Below are positions 1 through 5,516 of a stretch of 5,696 bases of DNA, piece after piece. This DNA comes from Clostridiales bacterium. Lineage in GTDB: Bacteria > Bacillota > Clostridia > Christensenellales > Aristaeellaceae. The DNA lies in assembly GCA_004556395.1 (NCBI GenBank), contig SFHK01000108.1, positions 1-5,696 on the forward strand. The letters run 5' to 3'. A program made the translations under genes and the position numbers. Every line of letters begins with the position of its first letter. The stretch's first letter is position 1. The notes below the pieces were generated by a model. The model made no database searches. It was not told where the DNA came from and saw nothing but the letters and a program-made list of their open reading frames with translations.

Positions 1-1
1 C

Positions 2-115
2 CGGCAGATCGACGAAAGAGATTATACGGCCATCCTTCGCCGCTTCCGCGTGAAGGAAATCCACAAATACGGCATCGCGTTCTGGGACAAGGAATGCCGG
101 ATTGCGACGCGGTAA
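2..115 (+). CDS. C-terminal fragment, probable AAA-ATPase-like / PD-(D/E)XK nuclease-domain protein
   Basis: The window opens inside a reading frame that runs 37 codons to a TAA at 113-115. The visible residues include RQIDERDY near the start and KYGIAFWDKECRI near the end. This pattern (QI-E--Y, then a linker, then KYGIAF--K-C-V) resembles the closing segment of the PD-(D/E)XK nuclease-like domain at the C-terminus of the large AAA-ATPase-like family common in Firmicutes and Bacteroidetes, whose cellular role is poorly defined. The ATPase part and any catalytic residues lie outside the window, so the assignment rests on about 37 residues recalled from family pattern. The gene ends 25 bases before the exonuclease gene, with no terminator visible between them, so read-through into the next gene is possible. 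Confidence 0.5.
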   Translation, partial: RQIDERDYTAILRRFRVKEIHKYGIAFWDKECRIATR

Positions 116-140
116 TACAAAGGCCAAACGGGAGGAAGAC

Positions 141-893
141 ATGAAGCTGGTATCCTGGAATGTGAACGGCCTGCGCGCGTGCGTGGGCAAGGGGTTTTAC
201 GAGAGCATGGCGGCGCTGGACGCGGACGTGATCTGTCTTCAGGAGATCAAGATGCAGGCGCATCAGTACAAGCCGGACATGCCGGGCTATGAGGCGTATT
301 TATACTCGGCGGAGAAGCCGGGCTATTCGGGCACGGCGATTTTCACGCGCGTGAAGCCGCTCAGCGTGACGCGCGGCATCGGCGCGGACGCGCACGATCA
401 CGAGGGGCGCGTGCTGACGGCGGAGTTTGCGGATTTTTATCTGGTGTGCGTCTACACGCCCAACTCGCAGAACGAGCTGAAGCGGCTTGCCTACCGCATG
501 GAGTGGGAGGACGCGTTCCGCGCGTATCTGAAGGGGCTTGAGAGGACGAAGCCGGTGATCGTGTGCGGCGACATGAACGTGGCGCACGAGGAAATCGACC
601 TCAAAAATCCCAAGACCAACCACATGAACGCCGGCTTCACCGACGAGGAGCGCGCCAAGATGACGGAGCTTCTGAAGAGCGGCTTCATCGATACCTTCCG
701 CTATTTCCATCCCGGCGAAACGGGGCAGTACAGCTGGTGGAGCTACATCGGCGGCGCGCGTTCCCGCAACGCGGGCTGGCGCATCGATTATTTCCTCGCG
801 TCGGAATGCCTGAGGGACAGGCTTCGCGCATCTTCGATTCATCCGGAAATCATGGGCTCCGACCACTGCCCGGTGTCGCTGGAAATCGAGTAG
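141..893 (+). CDS. xth: Exodeoxyribonuclease III / AP endonuclease (ExoA/Xth family)
   Basis: This is a class II AP endonuclease of the endonuclease/exonuclease/phosphatase fold. Such enzymes cut the backbone 5' to abasic sites and remove 3'-blocking groups in base-excision repair in the cytoplasm. The 250 residues are close to the usual length (B. subtilis ExoA is about 250; E. coli XthA is somewhat longer). All family motifs are visible: WNVNGLRA at residues 6-13 (N7), LQEIK at 33-37 (metal-binding E35), YTPNSQ at 105-110 (Y105), GDMNVAHEEIDL at 143-154 (D144, N146), GWRIDYF at 212-218 and GSDHCPV at 239-245 (catalytic D241/H242). The frame is open upstream to 102, but the ATG at 141 is chosen because GGAGG at 131-135 sits 5 bases before it and the family begins MKLVSWNVNG. 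Nothing looks damaged, so the enzyme should be active. Confidence 0.97.
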   Translation: MKLVSWNVNGLRACVGKGFYESMAALDADVICLQEIKMQAHQYKPDMPGYEAYLYSAEKPGYSGTAIFTRVKPLSVTRGIGADAHDHEGRVLTAEFADFYLVCVYTPNSQNELKRLAYRMEWEDAFRAYLKGLERTKPVIVCGDMNVAHEEIDLKNPKTNHMNAGFTDEERAKMTELLKSGFIDTFRYFHPGETGQYSWWSYIGGARSRNAGWRIDYFLASECLRDRLRASSIHPEIMGSDHCPVSLEIE

Positions 894-968
894 GCCGTTT
901 TTCTCAAAATCCAGAAGCGCGAAAAGCGACATTTCGTGCGCGCGGGGCAAGTTTTAAGCAAATATGCC

Positions 969-997
969 TTGAAGCCGCAGGCGAAGCGGGGTACAAT
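969..997 (+). promoter_or_regulatory. Sigma-A-type promoter for the xpaC-telA operon
   Basis: TTGAAG at 969-974 and TACAAT at 992-997 are separated by exactly 17 bases. They lie in the only sizeable gap (894-1028) before the operon. Each box differs by one or two bases from TTGACA/TATAAT. Transcription would start near 1004, giving a leader of about 25 bases that contains the AGGAG of the first gene. No operator or riboswitch fold is evident in this short leader. Confidence 0.7.
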
Positions 998-1028
998 ATG
1001 TACGAAACGAACAAAGAAGGAGAGCCTT

Positions 1029-1703
1029 ATGGAGAATCGAAAACGCGTGAAGGTCATTCATCACAAAAGCGCCATACCGGTCTACGGCGCGGCGCTGGTG
1101 TTTCTTCTCTGGGGGCTGATCTCGCCGATTTACAGGCTGTGGGCGATTGCGCTGGCGTGCATTACGTCCGCGGGCGCGTATCTGGGGCTGAGGCTCGCGT
1201 TCCCGGGGCGGGACGAGACGGTGGTCGAGGCGCTGCTTACGGGCGATCCCGAGCTGGACGCAGAGATCACGAAGGGCCGCGAGACGCTTGCGCGCTTCCG
1301 CGCGGCGGCTTCGCGCGCGGGCGACGGCGATCTTCAGGAAAAGCTCAACCGCATCGCCGCGGCGGGCGAGGCCATCACGGAGGAAATCGTGCGCGACCCC
1401 AAGGACAGGGACGCGGCGAACACGTTCTACGGCTACTATCTTCCGGCGCTGGACAAGCTGCTGAATTACTACGTTTCCTTCCTGTCCGCCGGGCGGGGCG
1501 AGAACGTGTCGGAGGGCAGACGGCGCATCGAGAACAGTCTCGGCATGGTTGCGGAGGCGTTCGAGAAGCAGCTGGACAAAATGTATAAAAACGAAGCCAT
1601 GGACGTAAAGACCGACATCGCGCTGATGGAAACGATGCTGCGCATGGACGGTCTGGCGGATAAGAATCAAACGGCAATGGGAAAGGGTGGAAACAATGTC
1701 TGA
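1029..1703 (+). CDS. xpaC: XpaC-family membrane protein (5-bromo-4-chloroindolyl phosphate hydrolysis protein family)
   Basis: The 224-residue product has a basic N-terminus (MENRKRVKVIHHK), two adjacent hydrophobic segments at about 15-33 and 36-56, and a long charged, helical cytoplasmic region to the end. This layout and the C-terminal half (FYGYYLPALDKLLNYY, then EKQLDKMYKNEAMDVKTDI, then METMLRMDGL) match the XpaC family. The family is named for a B. subtilis gene that affects hydrolysis of the X-phos dye; its real biochemical role is unknown. The ATG at 1029 is preferred because AGGAG at 1018-1022 lies 6 bases upstream; the open frame further upstream crosses the promoter. It overlaps the following telA-like gene by 8 bases, which implies translational coupling. 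In B. subtilis xpaC is also next to a telA homologue (yaaN), which supports the assignment. Confidence 0.85.
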   Translation: MENRKRVKVIHHKSAIPVYGAALVFLLWGLISPIYRLWAIALACITSAGAYLGLRLAFPGRDETVVEALLTGDPELDAEITKGRETLARFRAAASRAGDGDLQEKLNRIAAAGEAITEEIVRDPKDRDAANTFYGYYLPALDKLLNYYVSFLSAGRGENVSEGRRRIENSLGMVAEAFEKQLDKMYKNEAMDVKTDIALMETMLRMDGLADKNQTAMGKGGNNV

Positions 1704-2826
1704 AAATACAGGCTATCAGGCCGCGACGGCCGTCATCCCCGAGTTTGAGGAAGCGCTCAAAAACGTAAACATCGAAATCGACGCCAGGCAGGACGCGGAC
1801 ATGGTGAACCGCGAGCGCAAGTCGGTCTACGACGCGATGCGTGACGTGGAGAAGGTCAACATCCGCGAGACGACGGACATCTTCGCCTACGGCGCGGCGG
1901 TGCAGGGCGACCTGAGCAAGTTCTCGGACACGGCGCTTGAAAAGGTCAAGATGAAGGATCTGGGCGAAGCGGGCGACATGATCGGCCAGCTGGTGCTTCA
2001 GCTCAAGGGCTTCTCGGTGGACGAGGAGCAGAAGAAGGGCATCTTCGGCTTCTTCAAAAAGAGCGTCGACCGCGTGACGATGCTCAAGAACCGCTATGAG
2101 GACGCTTCCGAAAACGTGGACGACATTGTGAAGGCGCTCACCAGCCACAAGATTCAGCTTCTGAACGACATCATCCTGCTGGACGAGCTGTACGCCGAGA
2201 ACCTTGTGTACTTCAAAACCCTTTCCGTATACATCGAAATGGGCAAAAAGAAGCTGGAGGCATTCCGCGCAAACGACGTGGAGGCCGCCCGCCAGCTCGC
2301 CGAGCGCACCGGGCTTCCCGAGGACGCGCAGGCCGCGAAGGATCTCGCCGACAAGGCCGAGCGCTTTGAAAAGAAGATCTACGATCTGGAGCTCACGCGC
2401 AACATCTCCATTCAGATGGCGCCGCAGATTCGGCTGATTCAGTCCTCCGACACCGTGATGGCGGAGAAGATTCAGTCCACCCTCACCAACACCATCCCGC
2501 TGTGGAAGAGCCAGATGGTGCTCGCGCTGGGTCTGGAGCACAGCCAGCAGGCCATGGAAGCCCAGCGCGCCGTGACCGACCTGACCAACGACCTTCTGCG
2601 CAAGAACGCCGAGAAGCTGCGCACCGCCACCGTGGGCACCGCCCGCGAGGCCGAGCGCGGCATCATCGACATCGAAACCCTCACCCACACCAACCAGATG
2701 CTCATCCAGACGATGGACGAGGTTCTGACCATCCAGAACGAGGGCCGCGAGAAGCGCCGCGCCGCCGAGCAGGAGCTTCAGAACATCGAGACCGAGCTGA
2801 AGAAAAAGATTCTGGAATTTCGTTAA
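1696..2826 (+). CDS. telA: TelA-family toxic-anion resistance protein
   Basis: The 376-residue protein is soluble, rich in charged helices and lacks a signal peptide or membrane segment. The TelA family was named for plasmid-borne tellurite resistance, but most chromosomal members have no proven tellurite role and are linked to envelope or toxin stress. Family hallmarks are clear: GIFGFFKKS near residue 115, a long coiled-coil-like middle, an IQSTLTNTIPLWKSQM block around 260-275, and the highly conserved tail with ERGIIDIETL from residue 320 and IQNEGREKRRAAEQEL from about 346 to 361. The ATG at 1696 is chosen over the in-frame GTG at 1687 because AAAGGGTGG at 1682-1690 is well placed 5 bases before the ATG. 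The start lies inside the 3' end of the XpaC gene, so the two are probably made together as a membrane protein and its cytoplasmic partner. Confidence 0.92.
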   Translation: MSENTGYQAATAVIPEFEEALKNVNIEIDARQDADMVNRERKSVYDAMRDVEKVNIRETTDIFAYGAAVQGDLSKFSDTALEKVKMKDLGEAGDMIGQLVLQLKGFSVDEEQKKGIFGFFKKSVDRVTMLKNRYEDASENVDDIVKALTSHKIQLLNDIILLDELYAENLVYFKTLSVYIEMGKKKLEAFRANDVEAARQLAERTGLPEDAQAAKDLADKAERFEKKIYDLELTRNISIQMAPQIRLIQSSDTVMAEKIQSTLTNTIPLWKSQMVLALGLEHSQQAMEAQRAVTDLTNDLLRKNAEKLRTATVGTAREAERGIIDIETLTHTNQMLIQTMDEVLTIQNEGREKRRAAEQELQNIETELKKKILEFR

Positions 2827-2841
2827 TAGAAAGGAATCACC

Positions 2842-3468
2842 ATGAGCCAGAACGCACAGGCGCAGCGTCCCGCCGAACCGGCGCGCGCGGCGCAGGCCGA
2901 TCCGAAGCGGGCGAAGACCGCGTTTTCCGAAAACATGAATCTCGCCCGCGCGGCGCTGGCGGCCGCGCTGATCGTTTCGCTGTTTGTGATGGGCCCCGCG
3001 AAGCTGAGCGGCCTTCGAAAGGACGCGCAGCGCGCCTTCCGCAGCGGCGTGAGCGACAAATACGTCGCATCCGTCTACAACGACATCCGCACCGCCGCGG
3101 ACAGCGCCGACACCCTCGCCGGCGTCTGCGGCCTGACGCTGGGAACGGAGGATGAGGGCGTAAAGACGCTTTCGTCCATCGCCGCGGAGCTTCGCGAGAC
3201 TGACGACGAGGAAACGATGCTCAGGCGCTTCAAGGCGCTCAAGAGCGAAACGGAGCGCGTGTACACCGCCTTCACCGACAAGGAGACCGACGCGAACCGC
3301 ATCGATCAGGCGAAGCGCTGCTATTACAACATCACCAGCGCCTACACGACCGTGGGCAACGATTCGTATTTCGCGCTGGCGGACGACTATAACCGCACCA
3401 TCTCCGCGTTCCCCGCCAACCTGATGGCGGGCATGCGCGGGCTGGACAAGCTGCCTACCGACAAATAA
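2842..3468 (+). CDS. Single-pass membrane protein with LemA-like C-terminus
   Basis: The 208-residue protein starts with an Ala/Gln/Pro-rich, basic stretch (1-32), followed by one hydrophobic helix at about 33-51 (ARAALAAALIVSLFVMGPA) and then a helical domain. The end, YNRTISAFPANLMAG at 183-197, closely matches the signature that closes LemA proteins (YN--I--FP-NL-A), and CYYNITSAYTTVGNDSYFAL before it is compatible with the preceding LemA helix. However, the first LemA motif (YN-LV--RN-V--AW-QID-QLKRR) is not recognisable, so this is a divergent or LemA-like protein. Function is unknown; LemA proteins are membrane-anchored helical-bundle proteins often encoded beside TPM-domain proteins, as here. 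The start is supported by AAGGA at 2831-2835, 6 bases before the ATG. It begins 15 bases after telA and ends 14 bases before the TPM gene, so all are probably co-transcribed. Confidence 0.65.
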   Translation: MSQNAQAQRPAEPARAAQADPKRAKTAFSENMNLARAALAAALIVSLFVMGPAKLSGLRKDAQRAFRSGVSDKYVASVYNDIRTAADSADTLAGVCGLTLGTEDEGVKTLSSIAAELRETDDEETMLRRFKALKSETERVYTAFTDKETDANRIDQAKRCYYNITSAYTTVGNDSYFALADDYNRTISAFPANLMAGMRGLDKLPTDK

Positions 3469-3563
3469 AGGAGAGTGAAGCCTTGAAAAGAACCCTGTCC
3501 GCGATCCTGTGTGCCGCTCTGTGCCTTGTCTTCGCGCTGGCGGGCGCTGCGCGGGCGGACGTC

Positions 3564-3662
3564 GTGAAGCCGAACGACGACTTCTACTACTACGACGACG
3601 CGGGCGTGATGACCGACGCGACGCGCGCGATGATTTATTACAACAACGTCGAGCTTCAGAAG
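3564..3662 (+). repeat. 99-base exact direct repeat, copy 1
   Basis: This stretch of the first TPM gene is identical, base for base, to 5598-5696. It runs from the GTG codon after the signal peptide to the AAG immediately before the deletion junction. The 81 bases before it, back to the TTG start, differ at 10 positions between copies, so the identity is unevenly distributed. Confidence 0.97.
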
Positions 3663-3963
3663 GCTGCTTCTTGCCATCGACGAGGATGACTATTATCTCA
3701 CCACCGGAACCGGCCTGGAGCGCCATCTGGACGCGGGCACGGTTAAGACCATTCTGGACGAATACCTCGAGCCGGATTTCGCCAGTAAGAACTACGACGA
3801 TGGCGTTCGCAAGACCTTCGAGGCAATCTTCACGCGCGTGAACAGCGCGTACCGCGCGGGCGTAACGTTCCAAAGCGCGTACAACTGGGAGACGACAGGC
3901 GATTCCCTTCCCAGTACGACCCGGACGAATCCGCAGACCACCGAAACGGTGAAAAAACAGCAT

Positions 3964-3981
3964 AAAGGAGGCGGCGGCATG
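3964..3981 (+). promoter_or_regulatory. Internal Shine-Dalgarno plus ATG inside the broken TPM gene
   Basis: AAAGGAGG at 3964-3971 lies 7 bases upstream of an ATG at 3979. This is a stronger site than those of most genes in the window. The ATG opens a 131-residue product in the frame of the C-terminal half: a TM helix starting MSVIFVLIVLFIVIAVI, a His-rich patch and the Gly-rich tail. In intact relatives this position is the Lys/Gly linker before the TM helix (codons HKGGGGM), so the match may be an accident of Gly codons. In this damaged gene it would nonetheless allow the tail half to be made alone. Confidence 0.4.
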
Positions 3982-4390
3982 AGTGTGATTTTCGTTCTGA
4001 TCGTCCTGTTCATCGTGATTGCGGTCATTCGATCGGTGCTTCGCAGCATCTTCCGCCCCTTCGGCCCGGTCTCGTGGTTCGGCTGCATGGGAGGCCCCAG
4101 ACCGCGCCCCCCGTATCATGACCACCACCATCCCCATGGCCCCGGTTCCCGTCCCCCGCACTTCGGCGGCTTCGGTGGCTTCGGCGGCGGTAACCGCGGC
4201 GGCGGCTTCAGCGGCCGTTCCGGCGGCAGCTTCGGCGGCAGCCGTTCCAGCGGCGGCTTCGGCGGTCGTTCCGGCGGCAGCTTCGGCGGCGGCAGCCGTT
4301 CCGGCGGCGGCTTCGGTGGAGCCCGCGGCGGTGGTGGCGGCGGCCGAGGCGGCGGAGCCGGACGCGGCCGATAACGCTTTCACAAACTCC

Positions 4391-4733
4391 CCCAGCCCGA
4401 CCCTCCCGGATTGAACCCTCCCCCGCTCCCGCACTCTTCCGGCGATAAGCCGCGACAGAGCGCGCGACGGCGAAACCGGACGCGGCAGATAACGCTTCCT
4501 GCCCCCCAGCCCGACCCTCCCGGGTTAAACTCTCCCCCGCTTCCGCACTCTTCCGGCGATAAGCCGCGACAGAGCGCGCGACGGCGAAACCGGACGCGGC
4601 AGATAACGCTTCCTGCCCCCCCAGCCCGACCCTCCCGGATTGAACCCTCCCCCGCTTCCGCACTCTTCCGGCGATAAGCCGCGACAGAGCGCGCGACGGC
4701 GGCTGCGGCGGCGGAGCCGGACGCGGCAGATAA
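4391..4733 (+). repeat. Three tandem 114/115-base units within the tail array
   Basis: Units begin with CCCAGCCCGACCCTCCCGG at 4391, 4505 and 4620, giving periods of 114 and 115. The one-base difference is a C homopolymer (six versus seven C before AG). Units 1 and 2 differ by a few substitutions around 4410-4430 versus 4524-4544. Unit 3 stays nearly identical until about 4701, where GCGACGGCG is followed by an extra GCGGCTGCGG-type stretch instead of AAA before the CCGGACGCGGC motif, and it diverges after the stop codon near 4733. The high identity indicates recent amplification compared with the units further right. Confidence 0.9.
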
Positions 4734-4900
4734 CGCGTCGTGCTCCTGCCCGTCGTTTCGTCCAAAGACCCCCGTTCCGTTTGAACCGTCCGCCATCGGC
4801 GGAAGTTACGCCAACCGTCTCGACGGCGGCTTCGGCAGAGCCGGACGCGGCAGGCAACGCCCCCGAATCCCCCGTCAATCCCGCGCCGGGCTTTTCCCTC

Positions 4901-5331
4901 CCGCACTTTTGCGGCGGTAACGCCCCGTCAATCCTGCGCCGGGTTTCCCCTTCCCGCACTTTTGCGGCGGTATCTTCGGCAGAGCACATGGCGGCGGAGC
5001 CGGACGCGGCAGGCAACGCTCCCCGAATCCTCCGTCAATCCCGCGCGGCGTTTCCCTTACCGCACTTTTGCGGAAGAAACTGCGGCAGAAACTTTGGCAC
5101 GACGGCTGTTCGGGCGGCGGCTTCGGCGGAGTCCGTGGCGGCGGTGGAACCGGACGCGGCGAGTAACGTCCCCGAATCCCACTCCGTCAATCCCGCGCGG
5201 CGTTTCCCTTACCGCACTTTTGCGGCGGTAGCTGCGGCAGAGCACGCGACGGCGGAGCCGGACGTGGCGGGTAACGCCCCCGAATCCTCCGTCAATCCCG
5301 CGCCTGGTTTCCCCCTCCCGCACTTTTGCGG
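4901..5331. repeat. Five copies of a short inverted repeat, CCGCACTTTTGCGG
   Basis: Exact copies lie at 4901-4914, 4954-4967, 5060-5073, 5212-5225 and 5318-5331. Each can form a 5-bp stem (CCGCA/TGCGG) with a CTTT loop. The left units carry CCGCACTCTTCCGG at 4429, 4543 and 4658, and the real gene has CCGCACTTCGGCGG at 4156, coding for PHFGG. The hairpin sequence therefore appears to be a mutated form of a coding motif. No T-run follows, so these are not intrinsic terminators. Confidence 0.7.
5060..5166 (+). pseudogene. Decayed TPM tail fragment (frameshifted) ending in TAA
   Basis: One frame reads PHFCGRNCGRNFG from 5060, resembling the PHFGG...NRGG segment of the real tail. After a small indel near 5098-5104 a second frame reads GCSGGGFGGVRGGGGTGRGE then TAA at 5164-5166, an excellent match to the family tail in composition and ending. 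No start codon with a ribosome site precedes it and no TPM domain is attached. It is the best preserved of the internal units and shows that the array derives from coding tails rather than from simple-sequence DNA. Confidence 0.7.
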
Positions 5332-5419
5332 CGGTAACCGCGGCGGAAGCTTTGACGGCGATGGCCGTTCCTGCGGCTTCGGCGGAGTACGCGACGGCGG
5401 AGCCGGACGCGGCAGATAA
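5303..5419 (+). pseudogene. TPM tail fragment, last array unit, uninterrupted to its stop
   Basis: A single frame reads PGFPLPHFCGGNRGG from 5303, then SFDGDGRSCGFGGVRDGG and AGRGR before TAA at 5417-5419. It parallels the real gene's PGSRPPHFGG... NRGGG ...GFGGARGGG...AGRGR, so it is a shortened tail without a domain, TM helix or start. The bases after its stop (TAACGCTTCCTG) match those after the type-1 units. It lies 97 bases before the second TPM gene. It could be the surviving 3' end of a further TPM copy whose body was deleted. Confidence 0.7.
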
Positions 5420-5516
5420 CGCTTCCTGAAGAATCGCCCCGCTTCTATCTCCGCATCGTGGGCGACGATTCGCGTTTCTGTTCAATCGGGAACGACCATA
5501 TAAGGAGAGCAAGAAA

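Larger units (their letters stand above)
3483..4374 (+). pseudogene. TPM-domain (YgcG/Psb32-type) secreted membrane protein, broken by an internal out-of-frame deletion
   Basis: Start: TTG at 3483, with AAGGAG (3468-3473) 9 bases upstream and no usable ATG. The N-terminal piece has a signal peptide (MKRTLSAILCAALCLV..., likely cut after ARA at residue 25) and the opening of a TPM domain (DDFYYYDDAGVMTDATRAM, then YYNNVELQK). After codon 3660-3662 the frame fails and stops at 3687-3689. From 3664 a different frame resumes the same domain at its later strand (LLLAIDEDDYYLTTGTGLE, then LDEYLEPDFASKNYDDGV) and runs 236 residues to TAA at 4372-4374. It includes a TM helix (about 3979-4047), a His patch (YHDHHHPH near 4114-4137) and a Gly/Arg/Ser tail ending GGGAGRGR. 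Roughly 40 codons of the domain core expected from the family (the GAQIVVVTV...WGIG...NNG part) are absent. The deletion could be genuine or an assembly misjoin, because the second copy at 5517 stops at the equivalent base. TPM proteins are described as phosphatase-like or protein-quality-control factors; the exact role here is unknown. Confidence 0.85.
4375..5419 (+). repeat. Array of degenerate copies of the TPM gene's Gly-rich 3' end
   Basis: About 1.05 kb without a convincing gene. The motif CCGGACGCGGC (codons for ..GRG.. just before the stop), or a one-base variant, starts at 4358 (the real gene end) and then at 4476, 4590, 4717, 4841, 5000, 5150, 5259 and 5403: nine occurrences spaced 109-159 bases. 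Read in the tail frame, the copies end RGR-stop (4476, 4590, 4717, 5403), RGE-stop (5150) or RGG-stop (5259). At 4841 and 5000 the stop has become CAA (AGATAA to AGGCAA). Each motif is followed by a C-rich spacer and then a decayed piece related to the PHFGG...NRGG part of the tail (real gene about 4141-4200). Type-1 units (4391-4733) share a GCCCGACCCTCCCGG spacer; later units share CCCCGAATCC...GTCAATCCCGCG. The simplest reading is repeated duplication of gene end plus spacer followed by decay. It separates two TPM paralogues. Confidence 0.85.

Noticed and set aside
917..955. Possible terminator after the exonuclease gene: GCGCGAAA pairing imperfectly with TTTCGTGCGC, then TTTT at 952-955.
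   Set aside because: The stem is bulged and the T-run is separated from it by about ten bases, so it is not a convincing intrinsic terminator.
3483..3689. The 68-codon first frame as a stand-alone small secreted protein, or a programmed frameshift to the downstream frame.
   Set aside because: The last residues (AASCHRRG) are out-of-frame readthrough, there is no slippery site, and a whole block of the domain is absent, which a one-base shift would not explain.
1375..4434. Very long open frame on the minus strand (1019 codons) opposite the xpaC, telA, LemA-like and TPM genes.
   Set aside because: It is a shadow of GC-rich codon use on the + strand. The product is His/Ala/Arg/Leu-rich low complexity, the frame covers several confident genes, and there is no ribosome site at its start.
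4640..5419. 780-base open frame on the + strand through the tail array, with internal repeats such as VNPAPGF and LPHFCGGN.
   Set aside because: It begins at a TTG without a Shine-Dalgarno site. Its repeats follow the DNA array, it drifts between the true tail frame and other frames, and the lack of stops is expected at this GC content. Only its last part (5303-5419) is in the ancestral coding frame.
4391..5419. CRISPR-like array.
   Set aside because: The repeats are long and degenerate, there are no short constant repeats with unique equal-length spacers, no cas genes are present, and the units derive from coding tails.
5475..5502. TTTCTG and CATATA upstream of the second TPM gene as a possible promoter.
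   Set aside because: The -35 match is poor, and the -10 would overlap the Shine-Dalgarno region, leaving no room for a leader.
5427..5516. Open stretch reading RFYLRIVGDDSRFCSIGND before the second TPM gene.
   Set aside because: Too short, no start signal and no recognisable family; it may be a remnant, but nothing supports calling it.
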